Part shown: positions 1-8,056 of the stretch, one piece after another
Layout: each line of letters starts with the position of its first letter
How positions within the stretch are numbered: position 1 is the stretch's first letter
From: Agrobacterium tumefaciens
GTDB taxonomy: Bacteria > Pseudomonadota > Alphaproteobacteria > Rhizobiales > Rhizobiaceae
Assembly: GCF_013318015.2 (NCBI RefSeq)
Contig: NZ_CP115843.1
Span: forward strand, 558,001-622,000
Length of the DNA stretch: 64,000 nucleotides
Direction of reading: 5' to 3'
Position numbers and translations under genes: made by a program
The notes under the pieces: model-generated
What the model saw: only the letters and a program-made list of their open reading frames with translations
What the model was told of the DNA's origin: nothing
The model's database searches: none

Positions 1-192
1 GCGGCCTTCGATGACAATGACGAGGCCGGCGGCGGGCATGCTGAGCTCGGAAATGGTTTCCCGGTGACGGGCGACGAAGGCCGAGATGAACGGTGGATCT
101 TCGTTTTCGAGCATCAAGCGCGTGTCGCGCTCGGCCAGCGGGCGAAGGGCATCAACGAGACGCCGCCGTAGTGTTTTGTCGCTGTCACGCAT
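1..192 (-). CDS. Partial N-terminus of a possible AraC-type transcriptional regulator
   Basis: An open frame on the minus strand starts with ATG at 192 and runs off the left edge after 64 codons. The start MRDSDKTLRRR and the stretch AAGLVIVIEGR near the cut resemble the N-terminal cupin-like sensor part of AraC-family regulators, which usually has a 'LCLVxQGRK'-like strand at this place. The DNA-binding half is outside the window, so the family call rests on a short match. It is transcribed away from the ABC exporter at 764, and such divergent regulators often control the neighbouring exporter. That link is inference. Confidence 0.4.
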   Translation of the reverse strand, partial: MRDSDKTLRRRLVDALRPLAERDTRLMLENEDPPFISAFVARHRETISELSMPAAGLVIVIEGR

Positions 193-763
193 TGAACAAG
201 CTATCTCGAAATTGGATCAGGCGTCATTGCTATGTTGAAATCAAGTCGCTGTCGATACACCGCCGAAGGGCGCTGAAAACGGAAAGGTACTGTCTGCCAT
301 TGGCGATCTTTTGGAGGGCTACAACGTCTGAGATGGTCGGATATTGCAAGCCGGCAAAGCGCCGTTATCTTGGTCGTAGAGGTTCTCATCGCGCGCCTGG
401 ACGCAGAGTGCTGGACGCCTGAACGGTTGGAATTACGTTCAGAAGCAGTCAAAGTGTTCACCGCGTTTGACGGCAGCTATTTCACTCTCGCCGCCATAAA
501 TCAGACAGGCCGGTCCCGCCCCAAGGCGAAAATAACTTCCGTTTTGGACCGTCGGGTTGCCCATTCGTTCCGGCAGAGGCGCATCCCAAAGCGGTCACTT
601 ATGTTTCGAAATGATGGAGTTGCTGGCCGAGATGTGTTGGATTCGTGGCGTTGGCTCGTGCCGGGCGTCGGCTTAGGGAACGAGGTCACAATTGATGCCG
701 TCGCAGAAATGCTAAAATATGCCGAGACCCTCTGATCTTTCCTCAATTGGAGTTCGAGCCCTG
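193..763. other. Intergenic region between divergent genes
   Basis: About 570 bases separate the divergent regulator fragment from the ABC exporter. An open frame of 121 codons (370-735, plus) is present, but its product is unlike any family I know, it has no clear ribosome site, and it overlaps the possible longer start of the exporter. I do not call it a gene. No clear hairpin or palindrome was seen. Confidence 0.4.
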
Positions 764-2617
764 ATGTCGATTTCCGATACGATCTATCGACCCTTTGAAA
801 CGCTGATCCAACCCCTCGACATCCCCTATCAGCCGTTGCCCGCGAAAGGCCCGGTGGCTGTTCTCCTGCACTTCATCCGGATGTTCCGCGGCATCTTGCT
901 CGTGCTCGCCCTTTCCACAATGGCAATCGAGGCCATGAATCTGGCGATTATTTGGGGACTATCGGTCATCGTTGATGGCGTGACGCAACAGGGCGCAAGC
1001 GCCTTCCTGCACAATGAATGGTTGCTTCTCACCTTGCTTGGCCTGATGCTCTTTCCCGCAATCCCGATTGGCTCCTTTTTCGTCAACACGCTGAACTCGC
1101 ATACGCTTGGCATTGGTATGCCTGCCGCCATTCAGTGGCAGGGCCACAAGGCGGTGGAGCGGCAGGATCTGGCCTTTTTCCATGATCTCTATGCCGGTCA
1201 GGTCGCCTCACGTCTGCAGCAGGTGGCCTCGGCCGTGCAGCAGCAGATCATATCGGCCTTCCAGTCCATCCCCCGCTTCGTGATGCAAATGGCTGGGTCG
1301 GTCATTCTCTTGAGCGCTCTCTCCTGGCAGCTCGCCTTGCCGACCATCGTCTGGATCACGCTTAACGTTCTGCTCGCTGTCAGACTGGCACCTGTTTTTA
1401 CCGAGCGCTCGCGCCGTTCTGCCAAGCGGCGCAGCCTGATTTCTGGCGCGATCACCGATCTCTACGGCAATATGCAGATGGTGAAGCAGTTTGCCGCCGA
1501 AGACAGCGAGGCGGGCGCTATCCGCGGCATTATTGCCAAGGCCATCAGTGCCCAACAAAGTGAACAGCGGATCTACCGCACCTCGGAGGTCATTGTCGTT
1601 GTCCTCAACATGATGCACTGGCTGGCGATACTCTCGATCGGCTTTACCGGGCTTGTCGATGGTTTCGTCACGGTCGGCGAATTCACGGCTGCCGTTTACG
1701 TTCTCAGCCGGCTGTCTGCTCACACCTTCACGTTCCTACAGATGGGCCAACAGATCTTCCAGGCAGTCGGTACGATCAAGGATGCCATGCCCGTCATGAC
1801 GACACCGCCCACCATCACCGATCGTCCAGACGCAGCGGAACTTACCATTCGCCATGGCGAAATCCGTTTCGAGAACGTCCGTTTCGCCTACAAGACTGGC
1901 AAGCCGGTTATCGATGATCTCTCGCTGACGATCCGTCCGGGTGAAAAGGTTGGACTCGTCGGGCTATCGGGGGCTGGCAAGACCACACTCGCCAATCTCC
2001 TGCTGCGCTTCTACGACATCCAGGACGGCGCTATCCTGATCGACGACAAGGATATTCGCTCGGTCACCCAATCAAGTCTGCGCCGCGTGATTGGCGTTAT
2101 AGCCCAGGATGTGTCGCTGCTGCATCGTTCGGTCGGCGATAATATCCGCTATGGGCGACCGGAGGCGAGTGCGCGGGAGGTGGAAGATGTCGCCAGAATG
2201 GCTGCTGCCGACACCTTCATAACAGAACTCTCCGATAGCGATGGCCGCAAGGGCTACGACGCCTACGTCGGTGACCGCGGCATCAAACTGTCCGGCGGCC
2301 AACGCCAGCGTGTCGCGATCGCCCGCGTTCTACTGAAAAACGCTCCGATCCTGATCCTCGATGAAGCAACTTCGGCCCTCGACAGTGAATCCGAAGCCGC
2401 GATTCAGGAGAAACTTGATCTTGTGATGCAAGGCAAGACGGTTATCGCCATTGCCCACCGCCTATCGACCATCTCCAGCATGGACCGCATCGTCGTGCTC
2501 GAAAACGGCCGCATAATAGAGGAAGGCCCGCCGGGGGAGTTAATTGAAACCAATGGTCTTTTCGCGCGGCTGTGGCAGCGGCAGACTGGTGGATTTATTC
2601 CTGACGACATCAACTGA
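764..2617 (+). CDS. ABC exporter, fused membrane and ATPase domains
   Basis: A half-transporter of 617 residues: an N-terminal six-helix membrane domain (about residues 40-340) followed by a nucleotide-binding domain. Walker A is GLSGAGKTT near residue 400, the signature LSGGQRQRVA near 509, and Walker B ILILDEATSALD near 530, followed by the switch AHRLST. This is the MsbA/multidrug type B exporter layout, which works as a dimer in the inner membrane and pumps lipids, drugs or siderophore-like compounds outward. The substrate cannot be read from the sequence. I chose ATG 764 because GGAG lies 11 bases upstream. An in-frame ATG at 719 would add 15 residues but has no ribosome site. The gene stands alone, with no membrane-fusion partner nearby. 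Confidence 0.9.
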   Translation: MSISDTIYRPFETLIQPLDIPYQPLPAKGPVAVLLHFIRMFRGILLVLALSTMAIEAMNLAIIWGLSVIVDGVTQQGASAFLHNEWLLLTLLGLMLFPAIPIGSFFVNTLNSHTLGIGMPAAIQWQGHKAVERQDLAFFHDLYAGQVASRLQQVASAVQQQIISAFQSIPRFVMQMAGSVILLSALSWQLALPTIVWITLNVLLAVRLAPVFTERSRRSAKRRSLISGAITDLYGNMQMVKQFAAEDSEAGAIRGIIAKAISAQQSEQRIYRTSEVIVVVLNMMHWLAILSIGFTGLVDGFVTVGEFTAAVYVLSRLSAHTFTFLQMGQQIFQAVGTIKDAMPVMTTPPTITDRPDAAELTIRHGEIRFENVRFAYKTGKPVIDDLSLTIRPGEKVGLVGLSGAGKTTLANLLLRFYDIQDGAILIDDKDIRSVTQSSLRRVIGVIAQDVSLLHRSVGDNIRYGRPEASAREVEDVARMAAADTFITELSDSDGRKGYDAYVGDRGIKLSGGQRQRVAIARVLLKNAPILILDEATSALDSESEAAIQEKLDLVMQGKTVIAIAHRLSTISSMDRIVVLENGRIIEEGPPGELIETNGLFARLWQRQTGGFIPDDIN

Positions 2618-3153
2618 ACCCGCGTTTGCGATAAAACCCCAATTATTCGAGACGCATTTCGGAATTGTTTGCTGAACAGATGGTCTGCTTCACGGTGAAT
2701 AGTGTTGCTTCTCCAAAGGGCAGCAGACTCGGCTCCCTGTTTAACCTGAGCGTCGCGCGTTCTTCCTCCGGTCAATCGTGGCCAAAGGACAACTCAAATC
2801 GATATCGCAAATTGATCCTGCTGGATTGGGGTGGCCAGCACGCACCTGGCACAACTATGGAACCCGTCCAGCGCTCGGCGATCAAACCTCATCGCCCACA
2901 GGAGGCGAAAATCGGATAGAAAAAGGGGTCAATGTTCCGTGCTGATTTACGGGCTCTGCGTCGTCATAAGGTTCTGCGATTGATAAAGGTCAATGGCGGA
3001 TGGCTGATATTTCTATTTACTAATGGATACGCTGCACCGAGATGAAAATGTAGAAACGGAAAAAGTACTTCGGACGCGGGATTTCCCGCGTGGCGGAGCG
3101 ACGTTTGTACATCTCCAGATGCAAGCTCCATTTCTGAGTACGGGAGGTAAGCG
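2618..3153. other. Intergenic region with an anaerobox
   Basis: About 535 bases between the ABC exporter and the flavin-binding gene. It contains the FNR/FixK site listed at 2980-2993. An 84-codon open frame at 2665-2919 has no family resemblance and no ribosome site and is taken as chance. No clear terminator hairpin follows the exporter. Confidence 0.5.
2980..2993. promoter_or_regulatory. FNR/FixK anaerobox (TTGATAAAGGTCAA)
   Basis: TTGAT-N4-GTCAA is a full match to the TTGA-N6-TCAA binding site of FNR/FixK-type activators. It lies 160 bases upstream of the flavin-binding gene at 3154. If it works from the usual -41.5 position, transcription would start near 3028 and leave a leader of about 125 bases. 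A FixK-type regulator is encoded at 15150. Confidence 0.7.
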
Positions 3154-3627
3154 ATGCTGGTCCGAGAAATGACGCACAACGAGTGTCTCGCCGTCATCGC
3201 AGTCCAGAGGCTGGCGCGAATGGCGTGCGCGAGGGATAATATCCCTTATGTTGTTCCAATATATTACGCATATTCGGGAAACAGCCTTTACGCGTTTACA
3301 ATGCCGGGAAAGAAACTTGAATTCCTTCGGTCAAACCCGCGTGCCTGTTTGCAGATCGACACTCCGGAAGGTGCGCATCAATGGGCGAGCGTCATAATCG
3401 ACTCCTCTTTTCGGGAGTTGCCAGACGAAGACCCCCCCGTTCGGGAACGCTTACATGCTTGGGAGCTGCTTGCGGAACACTTTGACTGGTGGGAACCCGG
3501 CGCCCTGAAACCTCGATCTGAACCTCGTCGAGGGACCTCTCCACACGTCTTTTTTGCACTGGATATCGTGACTTTGAGTGGTAGAGAGGCGAGAGAGGGC
3601 CAGCCGGAGCGTGTTTTGTCGCAATAG
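3154..3627 (+). CDS. NimA-like pyridoxamine 5'-phosphate oxidase family flavin-binding protein
   Basis: 157 residues with the split-barrel pattern of small FMN-binding proteins related to PNPOx and the NimA nitroreductases: an N-terminal helix (NECLAVIAVQRLARMAC), the strand IPYVVPIYYAY, then LYAFTMPGKKLEFLRSNPRACLQID, the typical sheet that holds the flavin. These proteins bind FMN, haem or F420 and reduce small molecules. The exact activity cannot be told here. GGGAGG at 3142-3147 gives a strong ribosome site for ATG 3154. The anaerobox at 2980 suggests induction at low oxygen, in keeping with the rest of the cluster. Similar proteins are common in FNR/FixK regulons of rhizobia. Confidence 0.75.
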   Translation: MLVREMTHNECLAVIAVQRLARMACARDNIPYVVPIYYAYSGNSLYAFTMPGKKLEFLRSNPRACLQIDTPEGAHQWASVIIDSSFRELPDEDPPVRERLHAWELLAEHFDWWEPGALKPRSEPRRGTSPHVFFALDIVTLSGREAREGQPERVLSQ

Positions 3628-3794
3628 GCGACGCTGGACTCTTGTGCACTGACCTGTCCGCAGCAGTTTTGTCGGCGTGTACATGGGGCGTTTGTTGCTT
3701 TGGGCGCCGACGGGTCGAGATTTCTGCCGCACTTTCTACGCAATCGGCCAGATTCGGGTGATCCCGAAGGCCGCGATTTGGGGAGAAGCGTACC

Positions 3795-4112
3795 ATGACG
3801 ATCTACGATGAACGCGAGAGAGCTGCAGAGAGGCAATATGTCCTGATGGCTGAGAAACCGTTCAGAATTCGCGCCAGGCGTGACAAAATGCTGGCGAGTT
3901 GGGTGGCCACGCTGCTCGGTCGCGATATTGCGCGTTGTCTTGAGGACATTATTGAAGCTGATTTTGCACGGGGCGACGAGGGTGTCTTGAAAAAACTGGA
4001 AAGCGATCTGGCGATCCTCGGGCTTTCGGATACACGTAATTTGATACGGCACAAAATGCAAAAATGCTTTGCCGATGCGGTAAGGGACGTTGAAGGCTCA
4101 GTGAACCAATAG
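3795..4112 (+). CDS. Zeta-type F1-ATPase inhibitor (DUF1476 family)
   Basis: 105 residues matching the alphaproteobacterial zeta subunit (DUF1476), which binds F1-ATPase and blocks ATP hydrolysis. The family hallmarks are visible: the N-terminal MTIYDERERAAERQYV (family form M-T-x-F-D-x-R-E-x-A-F-E-x-K-F), then RARRDKMLASWVATLLG, then a region around IIEADFARGDEGVLKKLESDL, and a final IRHKM segment. The usual chromosomal copy starts with F-D-D-R-E and is better conserved, so this looks like a divergent second copy. It lies among low-oxygen stress genes, where stopping wasteful ATP hydrolysis would make sense. Its own promoter was not recognised; 167 bases separate it from the gene before. Confidence 0.8.
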   Translation: MTIYDERERAAERQYVLMAEKPFRIRARRDKMLASWVATLLGRDIARCLEDIIEADFARGDEGVLKKLESDLAILGLSDTRNLIRHKMQKCFADAVRDVEGSVNQ

Positions 4113-4200
4113 ACGAACTAGACCATTCCATCGTGAGACAAACATCAACGTGCCGGGTCGATTTGGGTAGTTAAAGCAGAATGCGTAAAGCGACCGCTGA

Positions 4201-4434
4201 TACTTAGCGGCCTTTGCCGAAACGAGGGTCAGTGCGAAGCTGACGGCTGATGATGAGCCTGCCAAGCTTAAGTTCATCACGATCAACTGGAACACAGATA
4301 TTTCTCACGATGCGGCGGAAGTCCACGTCGAGAAGGGCTGGATAATCTCAGGCATGAGATCAAATGGAAAGGTAAAAAAGAAGCGGCTGTCGATCGAGTG
4401 CAAGCCTTGCGTGGTGTATCCGATCGGCAGGTAA
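4201..4434 (+). pseudogene. Possible gene remnant, no start codon
   Basis: A 77-codon stop-free frame ends at TAA 4432. Its translation has the composition of a real protein (for example TADDEPAKLKFITINWNTD and VEKGWIISGM), but no ATG, GTG or TTG lies near its beginning and a TGA stands immediately before it. It could be the 3' part of a gene whose 5' end was lost. I do not recognise the family, and chance cannot be excluded. Confidence 0.25.
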
Positions 4435-4717
4435 TGCTGTAGTGATACGTCGATGCCTGAACAGGGTTTAGGCTGCAGGAAGTCCAGCTTTGGCGGCGTC
4501 AGGCGTTTATTTTGTCGCGAATGATTGCGTGACTTTTTAACCCGTGTGCGCTTCGGCGCTTCTTTTCCATGTCGCACCGTTTCCAAAATGTACGGGGTGA
4601 CTTGCACTAGGCCACACCTGCACCGCAGGACTGCGCGCACGGCAGAATTTTCGCGTGCTGGCTAGCGGTGTCGCTCACAGGTTACCCTTTCCCACCGGAA
4701 TTTCATCGAATGGCCCA

Positions 4718-4731
4718 TTGACGAGGATCAA
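4718..4731. promoter_or_regulatory. FNR/FixK anaerobox (TTGACGAGGATCAA)
   Basis: TTGAC-N4-ATCAA is a full match to the FNR/FixK consensus. Its centre is 60 bases before the ATG of the universal stress protein at 4785. A class II activator site at -41.5 would put the transcription start near 4766, a normal leader of about 20 bases. Confidence 0.8.
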
Positions 4732-4784
4732 GGCTATCTTACCGCAACTGCTTCATCCTGAAGTGAAAGTTCAGGAGGAACAAA

Positions 4785-5603
4785 ATGAGCTTCGCTACGC
4801 TATTGCAGATCACGACAGGTGAGCCTGCCTCGCCCCAGTCAAACATGGATTTCAATTTGGCCGATGCGATGGAAAGCCATCTTTCCGTGCTGTTGATCGG
4901 CATTGCTTCACCACCACCCGTCGGTGCCCATATGGAGAGCGTGTCAGCAGCGTGGTTAGACGAGCGGCAGGCCGACCAAGACAGGCTGGCACGGCAAGTA
5001 TTTGCTCTCGAAAATTATCTGAAAGGCAAGATTTCTTCGTTTGATATTGAGGAAGCCTATACCGAAATATTCAATCTGGACAATGTTGTCGGGTATCGAG
5101 CGCAATTCGCCGACGCTGTTGCGATCGGCCCGGATATTCTAAACGATCCTGGCGTGCGTGATGCCATCCTTGACGGAGCTCTTTTTCACGCCGGTGTACC
5201 GATTTTGGTCGATCCCTTGCGCAGCCTTTCTTGGGACAAGAACTCCGTTCTGATTGCCTGGTCTGATGCGCCGGAAACAGCTGCGGCCGTTAGGGCGAGC
5301 GTTCCCTTTTTGAAAAGGGCGCGGTCTGTCGAGATCATTGTCGTCGATCCTGACGACGATCGGGAGCTGGCGCCAGGATTGCGATCGTATCTATCTCATC
5401 AGCAGATTAATGCTTCGATTGAAAGCATAAAGAGCGAAGGCCGGACGATAGCCGATACGATCGAAACCTATGCGGAGCGCTTGCAGTCAAGTCTCATCGT
5501 CATGGGCGCATACGGCCACTCCCGGCTGCGCGAACGTATTTTCGGCGGCGTCACGCGCACTATGATCGAAAAGACCAGGCGACCGCTCCTTCTGGCGAAA
5601 TAA
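4785..5603 (+). CDS. Universal stress protein (UspA family, tandem-domain length)
   Basis: 272 residues, about twice a single Usp domain. The C-terminal half ends in VMGAYGHSRLRERIFGGVT, the conserved G-2x-G-9x-G-S/T ATP-binding loop of the ATP-binding Usp subclass. The N-terminal half (SHLSVLLIGIASPP...) is a degenerate Usp fold without that loop. CAGGAGGA just upstream is a strong ribosome site. An anaerobox at -67 to -54 from the ATG points to low-oxygen control. It is a clear paralogue of the gene at 7178; both share the C-terminal GAYGHSRLRERIFGGVT. In other bacteria such proteins help long-term survival without oxygen. The specific target is unknown. Confidence 0.9.
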   Translation: MSFATLLQITTGEPASPQSNMDFNLADAMESHLSVLLIGIASPPPVGAHMESVSAAWLDERQADQDRLARQVFALENYLKGKISSFDIEEAYTEIFNLDNVVGYRAQFADAVAIGPDILNDPGVRDAILDGALFHAGVPILVDPLRSLSWDKNSVLIAWSDAPETAAAVRASVPFLKRARSVEIIVVDPDDDRELAPGLRSYLSHQQINASIESIKSEGRTIADTIETYAERLQSSLIVMGAYGHSRLRERIFGGVTRTMIEKTRRPLLLAK

Positions 5604-5862
5604 TAACTTGAAAGAGGAGGCTGGGTGCCTTTGCGTGAAGATAACCGCCTCGCGCGACTTTTGATCAAGAGGAGAAGAATGATGAATGCTTTCGTTTTTC
5701 AAGGGCCGGGCCGGGCTTCCATGTAAAACTTCGCCGACTATCCCGGCTTGATCGCTTGGCCGGTGAGCACGTTGCTTCGGGCTTTATAGGATTTCCTGTA
5801 GAGCCCTGCTAGACTTTTGCGCGCATCCATTATCAACCTTTAGTGTAAATGGAGAGCGAGGC

Positions 5863-6150
5863 ATGAAAAACGGGCTATAAAGCGTGAAATTCACTGTCTC
5901 AGTTGGCGAAGGCGGTGGAGTAGTCGTCCTGAGAGACGGGAAACTACTTGGAGGGGAACAAGGCTCCTATTACGTCGGCAATTACCATACTGAAGACAGC
6001 AAGCTTGTCGCGGATGTCAAAGTCAAGACGCGCACCATGGTTCCCGGGATGACCTATGTCTTGGGAGCGAATGGCAGAGTATATCTTGAGGGGTTATTTT
6101 CGATTGCCATTTTCAATGGCTTTCGGATTGATCGGTTTTTCGAAGATTAG
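5863..6150 (+). pseudogene. GrlR-like small regulatory protein, interrupted by a stop at codon 6
   Basis: Read from ATG 5863 the frame is MKNGL-stop-SVKFTVSVGEGGGVVVLRDGK, continuing to the stop at 6150 (95 codons in all). Members of this GrlR-like family typically begin MKNGLYSVxF and continue GxGxGVVVLxDGKxxGGDxxYYYxGxY, which this frame matches closely, including GGEQGSYYVGNYHTED. The tyrosine codon expected at position 6 is TAA (5878-5880). GGAGAG sits at the right distance before ATG 5863. A GTG at 5884 could restart translation in frame and give 88 residues, but it lacks its own ribosome site. The fold is a small beta barrel seen in GrlR, the negative regulator of type III secretion in enteric pathogens. 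Its role here is unknown. Confidence 0.65.
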
Positions 6151-6353
6151 AGATTGAGAAAAAGGGGAGCGTATCACCATTCTTCGGTTAGTTGTGATGC
6201 AAAGAGCGCTCATCGGAAGCCTGCGCTGATGCGATGGTGCATTACGGTTTCAGGATTCCTCATTCTGAATTTATCGGTCGTGCCCCACTAATAGAGTTAG
6301 AGCGGGATGGCGAATACCGCTTACACTTTTCACCGCCCCGATCAAATCGAAGA

Positions 6354-6881
6354 TCAAGCTGCCTTGATCTCGATCTTCCTCTGGTTCTTCTTTGCTTCAG
6401 CGCTTTTTGGAAGCCTCGCCTTGAGGAGGCCGTTTTCGAACGTGGCCGCTACCTTGTCGGCATCGACGTTAAGCGGCAAGGAGAAGCTGCGCTGGAAGGA
6501 GCCGTAACGGCGTTCGGAAACATGATATTCTTTTTGTTTGTCTTCTTTTTCCTCCCGCTTTTCACCCCGGATAGTCAGAAGACCGTTTGAAAGCTCGACC
6601 TCTATGTTTTTCGCATCAAGGCCGGGGCATTCAGCAATAACCTCGTAGGTATCATCTTTCTCGACCAGATCGACCGCCAGTGAGGTGCTCCATCCATTCA
6701 GGCCGGAAGAGGTGCCGCCGAAAGAGGAGTGATCAGGTGCATGCCACGATGAGGGAGCGAAGCCGTCAAAAAGCCGATCGATCTCGGAGCGAAGGGTATC
6801 AATCGGGGGCCAGAAATTTCCCATCGATTTGACCGGCGTTTCATTGGAGCTCACCGGAAGTTTGGTTTGGGCCAAAGTCAT
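6354..6881 (-). CDS. Hsp20 family small heat-shock protein
   Basis: 175 residues with the alpha-crystallin domain: an N-terminal arm with IDTLRSEIDRLFDGFAP, then LAVDLVEKDDTYEVIAECPGLDAKNIEVELSNG and LTIRGEKREEKED, ending with the GLLKARLPK form of the conserved tail motif. Such proteins are ATP-independent holdases that keep unfolded proteins soluble. ATG 6881 is chosen because GGAGA lies eight bases ahead. The longer frame from 6926 adds 15 residues that do not fit the family. It is divergent from the universal stress gene at 7178, and the 296 bases between them hold a near-consensus anaerobox. Confidence 0.92.
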   Translation of the reverse strand: MTLAQTKLPVSSNETPVKSMGNFWPPIDTLRSEIDRLFDGFAPSSWHAPDHSSFGGTSSGLNGWSTSLAVDLVEKDDTYEVIAECPGLDAKNIEVELSNGLLTIRGEKREEKEDKQKEYHVSERRYGSFQRSFSLPLNVDADKVAATFENGLLKARLPKSAEAKKNQRKIEIKAA

Positions 6882-7100
6882 GATATTTCTCCTGTAATTG
6901 AAGAAAGATGACGCTTGAAACGGCAACTTGACGTCATTTCAACCGCGTACCGCACTTCATTGAGTGTCCCGATTAAACACCGCGCAATCAGGCCCGCATT
7001 GACAGGATCAATGCCACTCTTCACCGAGTTCAAGCCGTTGATCGCGTCGGCAGGGCACCTTGCAATGATCGGTACGGGATTTGGAGTTTCTCCATTGCGA

Positions 7101-7114
7101 TTGACGAAGATCAT
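7101..7114. promoter_or_regulatory. Near-consensus FNR/FixK site (TTGACGAAGATCAT)
   Basis: TTGAC-N4-ATCAT differs from TTGAY-N4-RTCAA only in the last base. It lies 64 bases upstream of the stress-protein ATG at 7178, the same spacing as the site at 4718 for its paralogue. It could also serve the divergent hsp20 gene. Confidence 0.5.
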
Positions 7115-7177
7115 CGCGGGTCTGCAATCCTTTATGCACACTCTACTCATCGAATTGATCATCAATAGGAAGGAGCC

Positions 7178-8014
7178 ATGTCCATGTCCGTGAAAACCAT
7201 ACTTGCTGTCATCGGTGCACATGATGCCGCGGCAGATATCAGTCAGGCGATCGACCTTGCTCGCGAACTAGACAGCCATCTCTCCATTCTCGTCCTCGGC
7301 GCGGCGCTCTCGCCCGTTACCGCCGACTATCCCGTTACGACGGTCTGGCTAGAGGAGCGGCAAAACGAAATTGATGAACTGATGAAAATCAGGAAGGAGG
7401 CGGAGAACCTTTGCAACATAAATGGCGTCACCTACGACGTAGATCAACTTTATGAAGACCGTTTTATCATTGAAAACAATCTCTGCATGCGGGCCATGTG
7501 TGCCGATATCGTCGTCGCCGGTAATGGTATACGTAAAGATATCGACCTTCGTAAAACGGTAATGGCTGCAACGATATTCGATGCTCGCAGCCCGCTGATG
7601 TTTATGGCAACTCAAGGCAGAACAAGCCTGAAGCCCAAAAGAGTGCTGCTGGCCTGGAATTCCCGGGCCGAGGCAGCACGCGCGGCCAAGGAGGCTTTGC
7701 CTATGCTGGTGCGTGCGGATGCGGTTCATATCGTTCTGGTTGACCCGGACGGGTCCTATCTCTTCAATGGCGGAGAACCGGGTGCAGATATCGCTACCTT
7801 TCTTTCTCGCCACAACGTTAAGACCATCGTCGAACAACTGGCGAGTGCTGAAAGAAGTACCGAAGCCGTTATCCAGCAGCGCGCACGGGAGATCGGTAGC
7901 GACATTATCGTCATGGGGGCCTATGGCCATTCGCGACTGCGGGAGCGGATTTTCGGGGGCGTCACGGCATCGATATTGGACGAATGCCAGTTGCCGGTCT
8001 TTTTCGCCCGATAG
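7178..8014 (+). CDS. Universal stress protein (UspA family), paralogue of the gene at 4785
   Basis: 278 residues, tandem Usp length. The C-terminal domain carries VMGAYGHSRLRERIFGGVT, the ATP-binding loop; the N-terminal half begins with the strand TILAVIGAHDAAADISQAID and lacks a full loop. AGGAAGGAG directly precedes the ATG. Its neighbours are the divergent hsp20 and the metal ATPase operon that ends against it at 8057. A near-consensus FNR/FixK site at 7101 suggests low-oxygen control in parallel with the gene at 4785. Confidence 0.9.
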   Translation: MSMSVKTILAVIGAHDAAADISQAIDLARELDSHLSILVLGAALSPVTADYPVTTVWLEERQNEIDELMKIRKEAENLCNINGVTYDVDQLYEDRFIIENNLCMRAMCADIVVAGNGIRKDIDLRKTVMAATIFDARSPLMFMATQGRTSLKPKRVLLAWNSRAEAARAAKEALPMLVRADAVHIVLVDPDGSYLFNGGEPGADIATFLSRHNVKTIVEQLASAERSTEAVIQQRAREIGSDIIVMGAYGHSRLRERIFGGVTASILDECQLPVFFAR

Positions 8015-8056
8015 CGCTATCGGATCTGCCGGAGAGAATTACGCTTGCGTGTAATA

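Larger units (their letters stand above)
4113..4784. other. Intergenic region with possible gene remnant and anaerobox
   Basis: About 670 bases without a complete gene. It holds a stop-free stretch without start codon (4201-4434, listed separately) and the FNR/FixK site at 4718-4731 just ahead of the stress protein gene. Confidence 0.5.

Noticed and set aside
764-2617. ABC exporter as the type I secretion ATPase for the RTX protein
   Set aside because: It lacks the peptidase-like N-terminal domain and any membrane-fusion partner, and lies 21 kb away; nothing links the two.
3378-4061. 227-codon minus-strand frame
   Set aside because: It is antisense to two genes with clear families (flavin-binding protein and zeta inhibitor) and has shadow-like composition.
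6999-7011. TTGACAGGATCAA as a further anaerobox near hsp20
   Set aside because: Only five bases separate the TTGA and TCAA halves; the FNR/FixK site needs six. The site at 7101 fits better.
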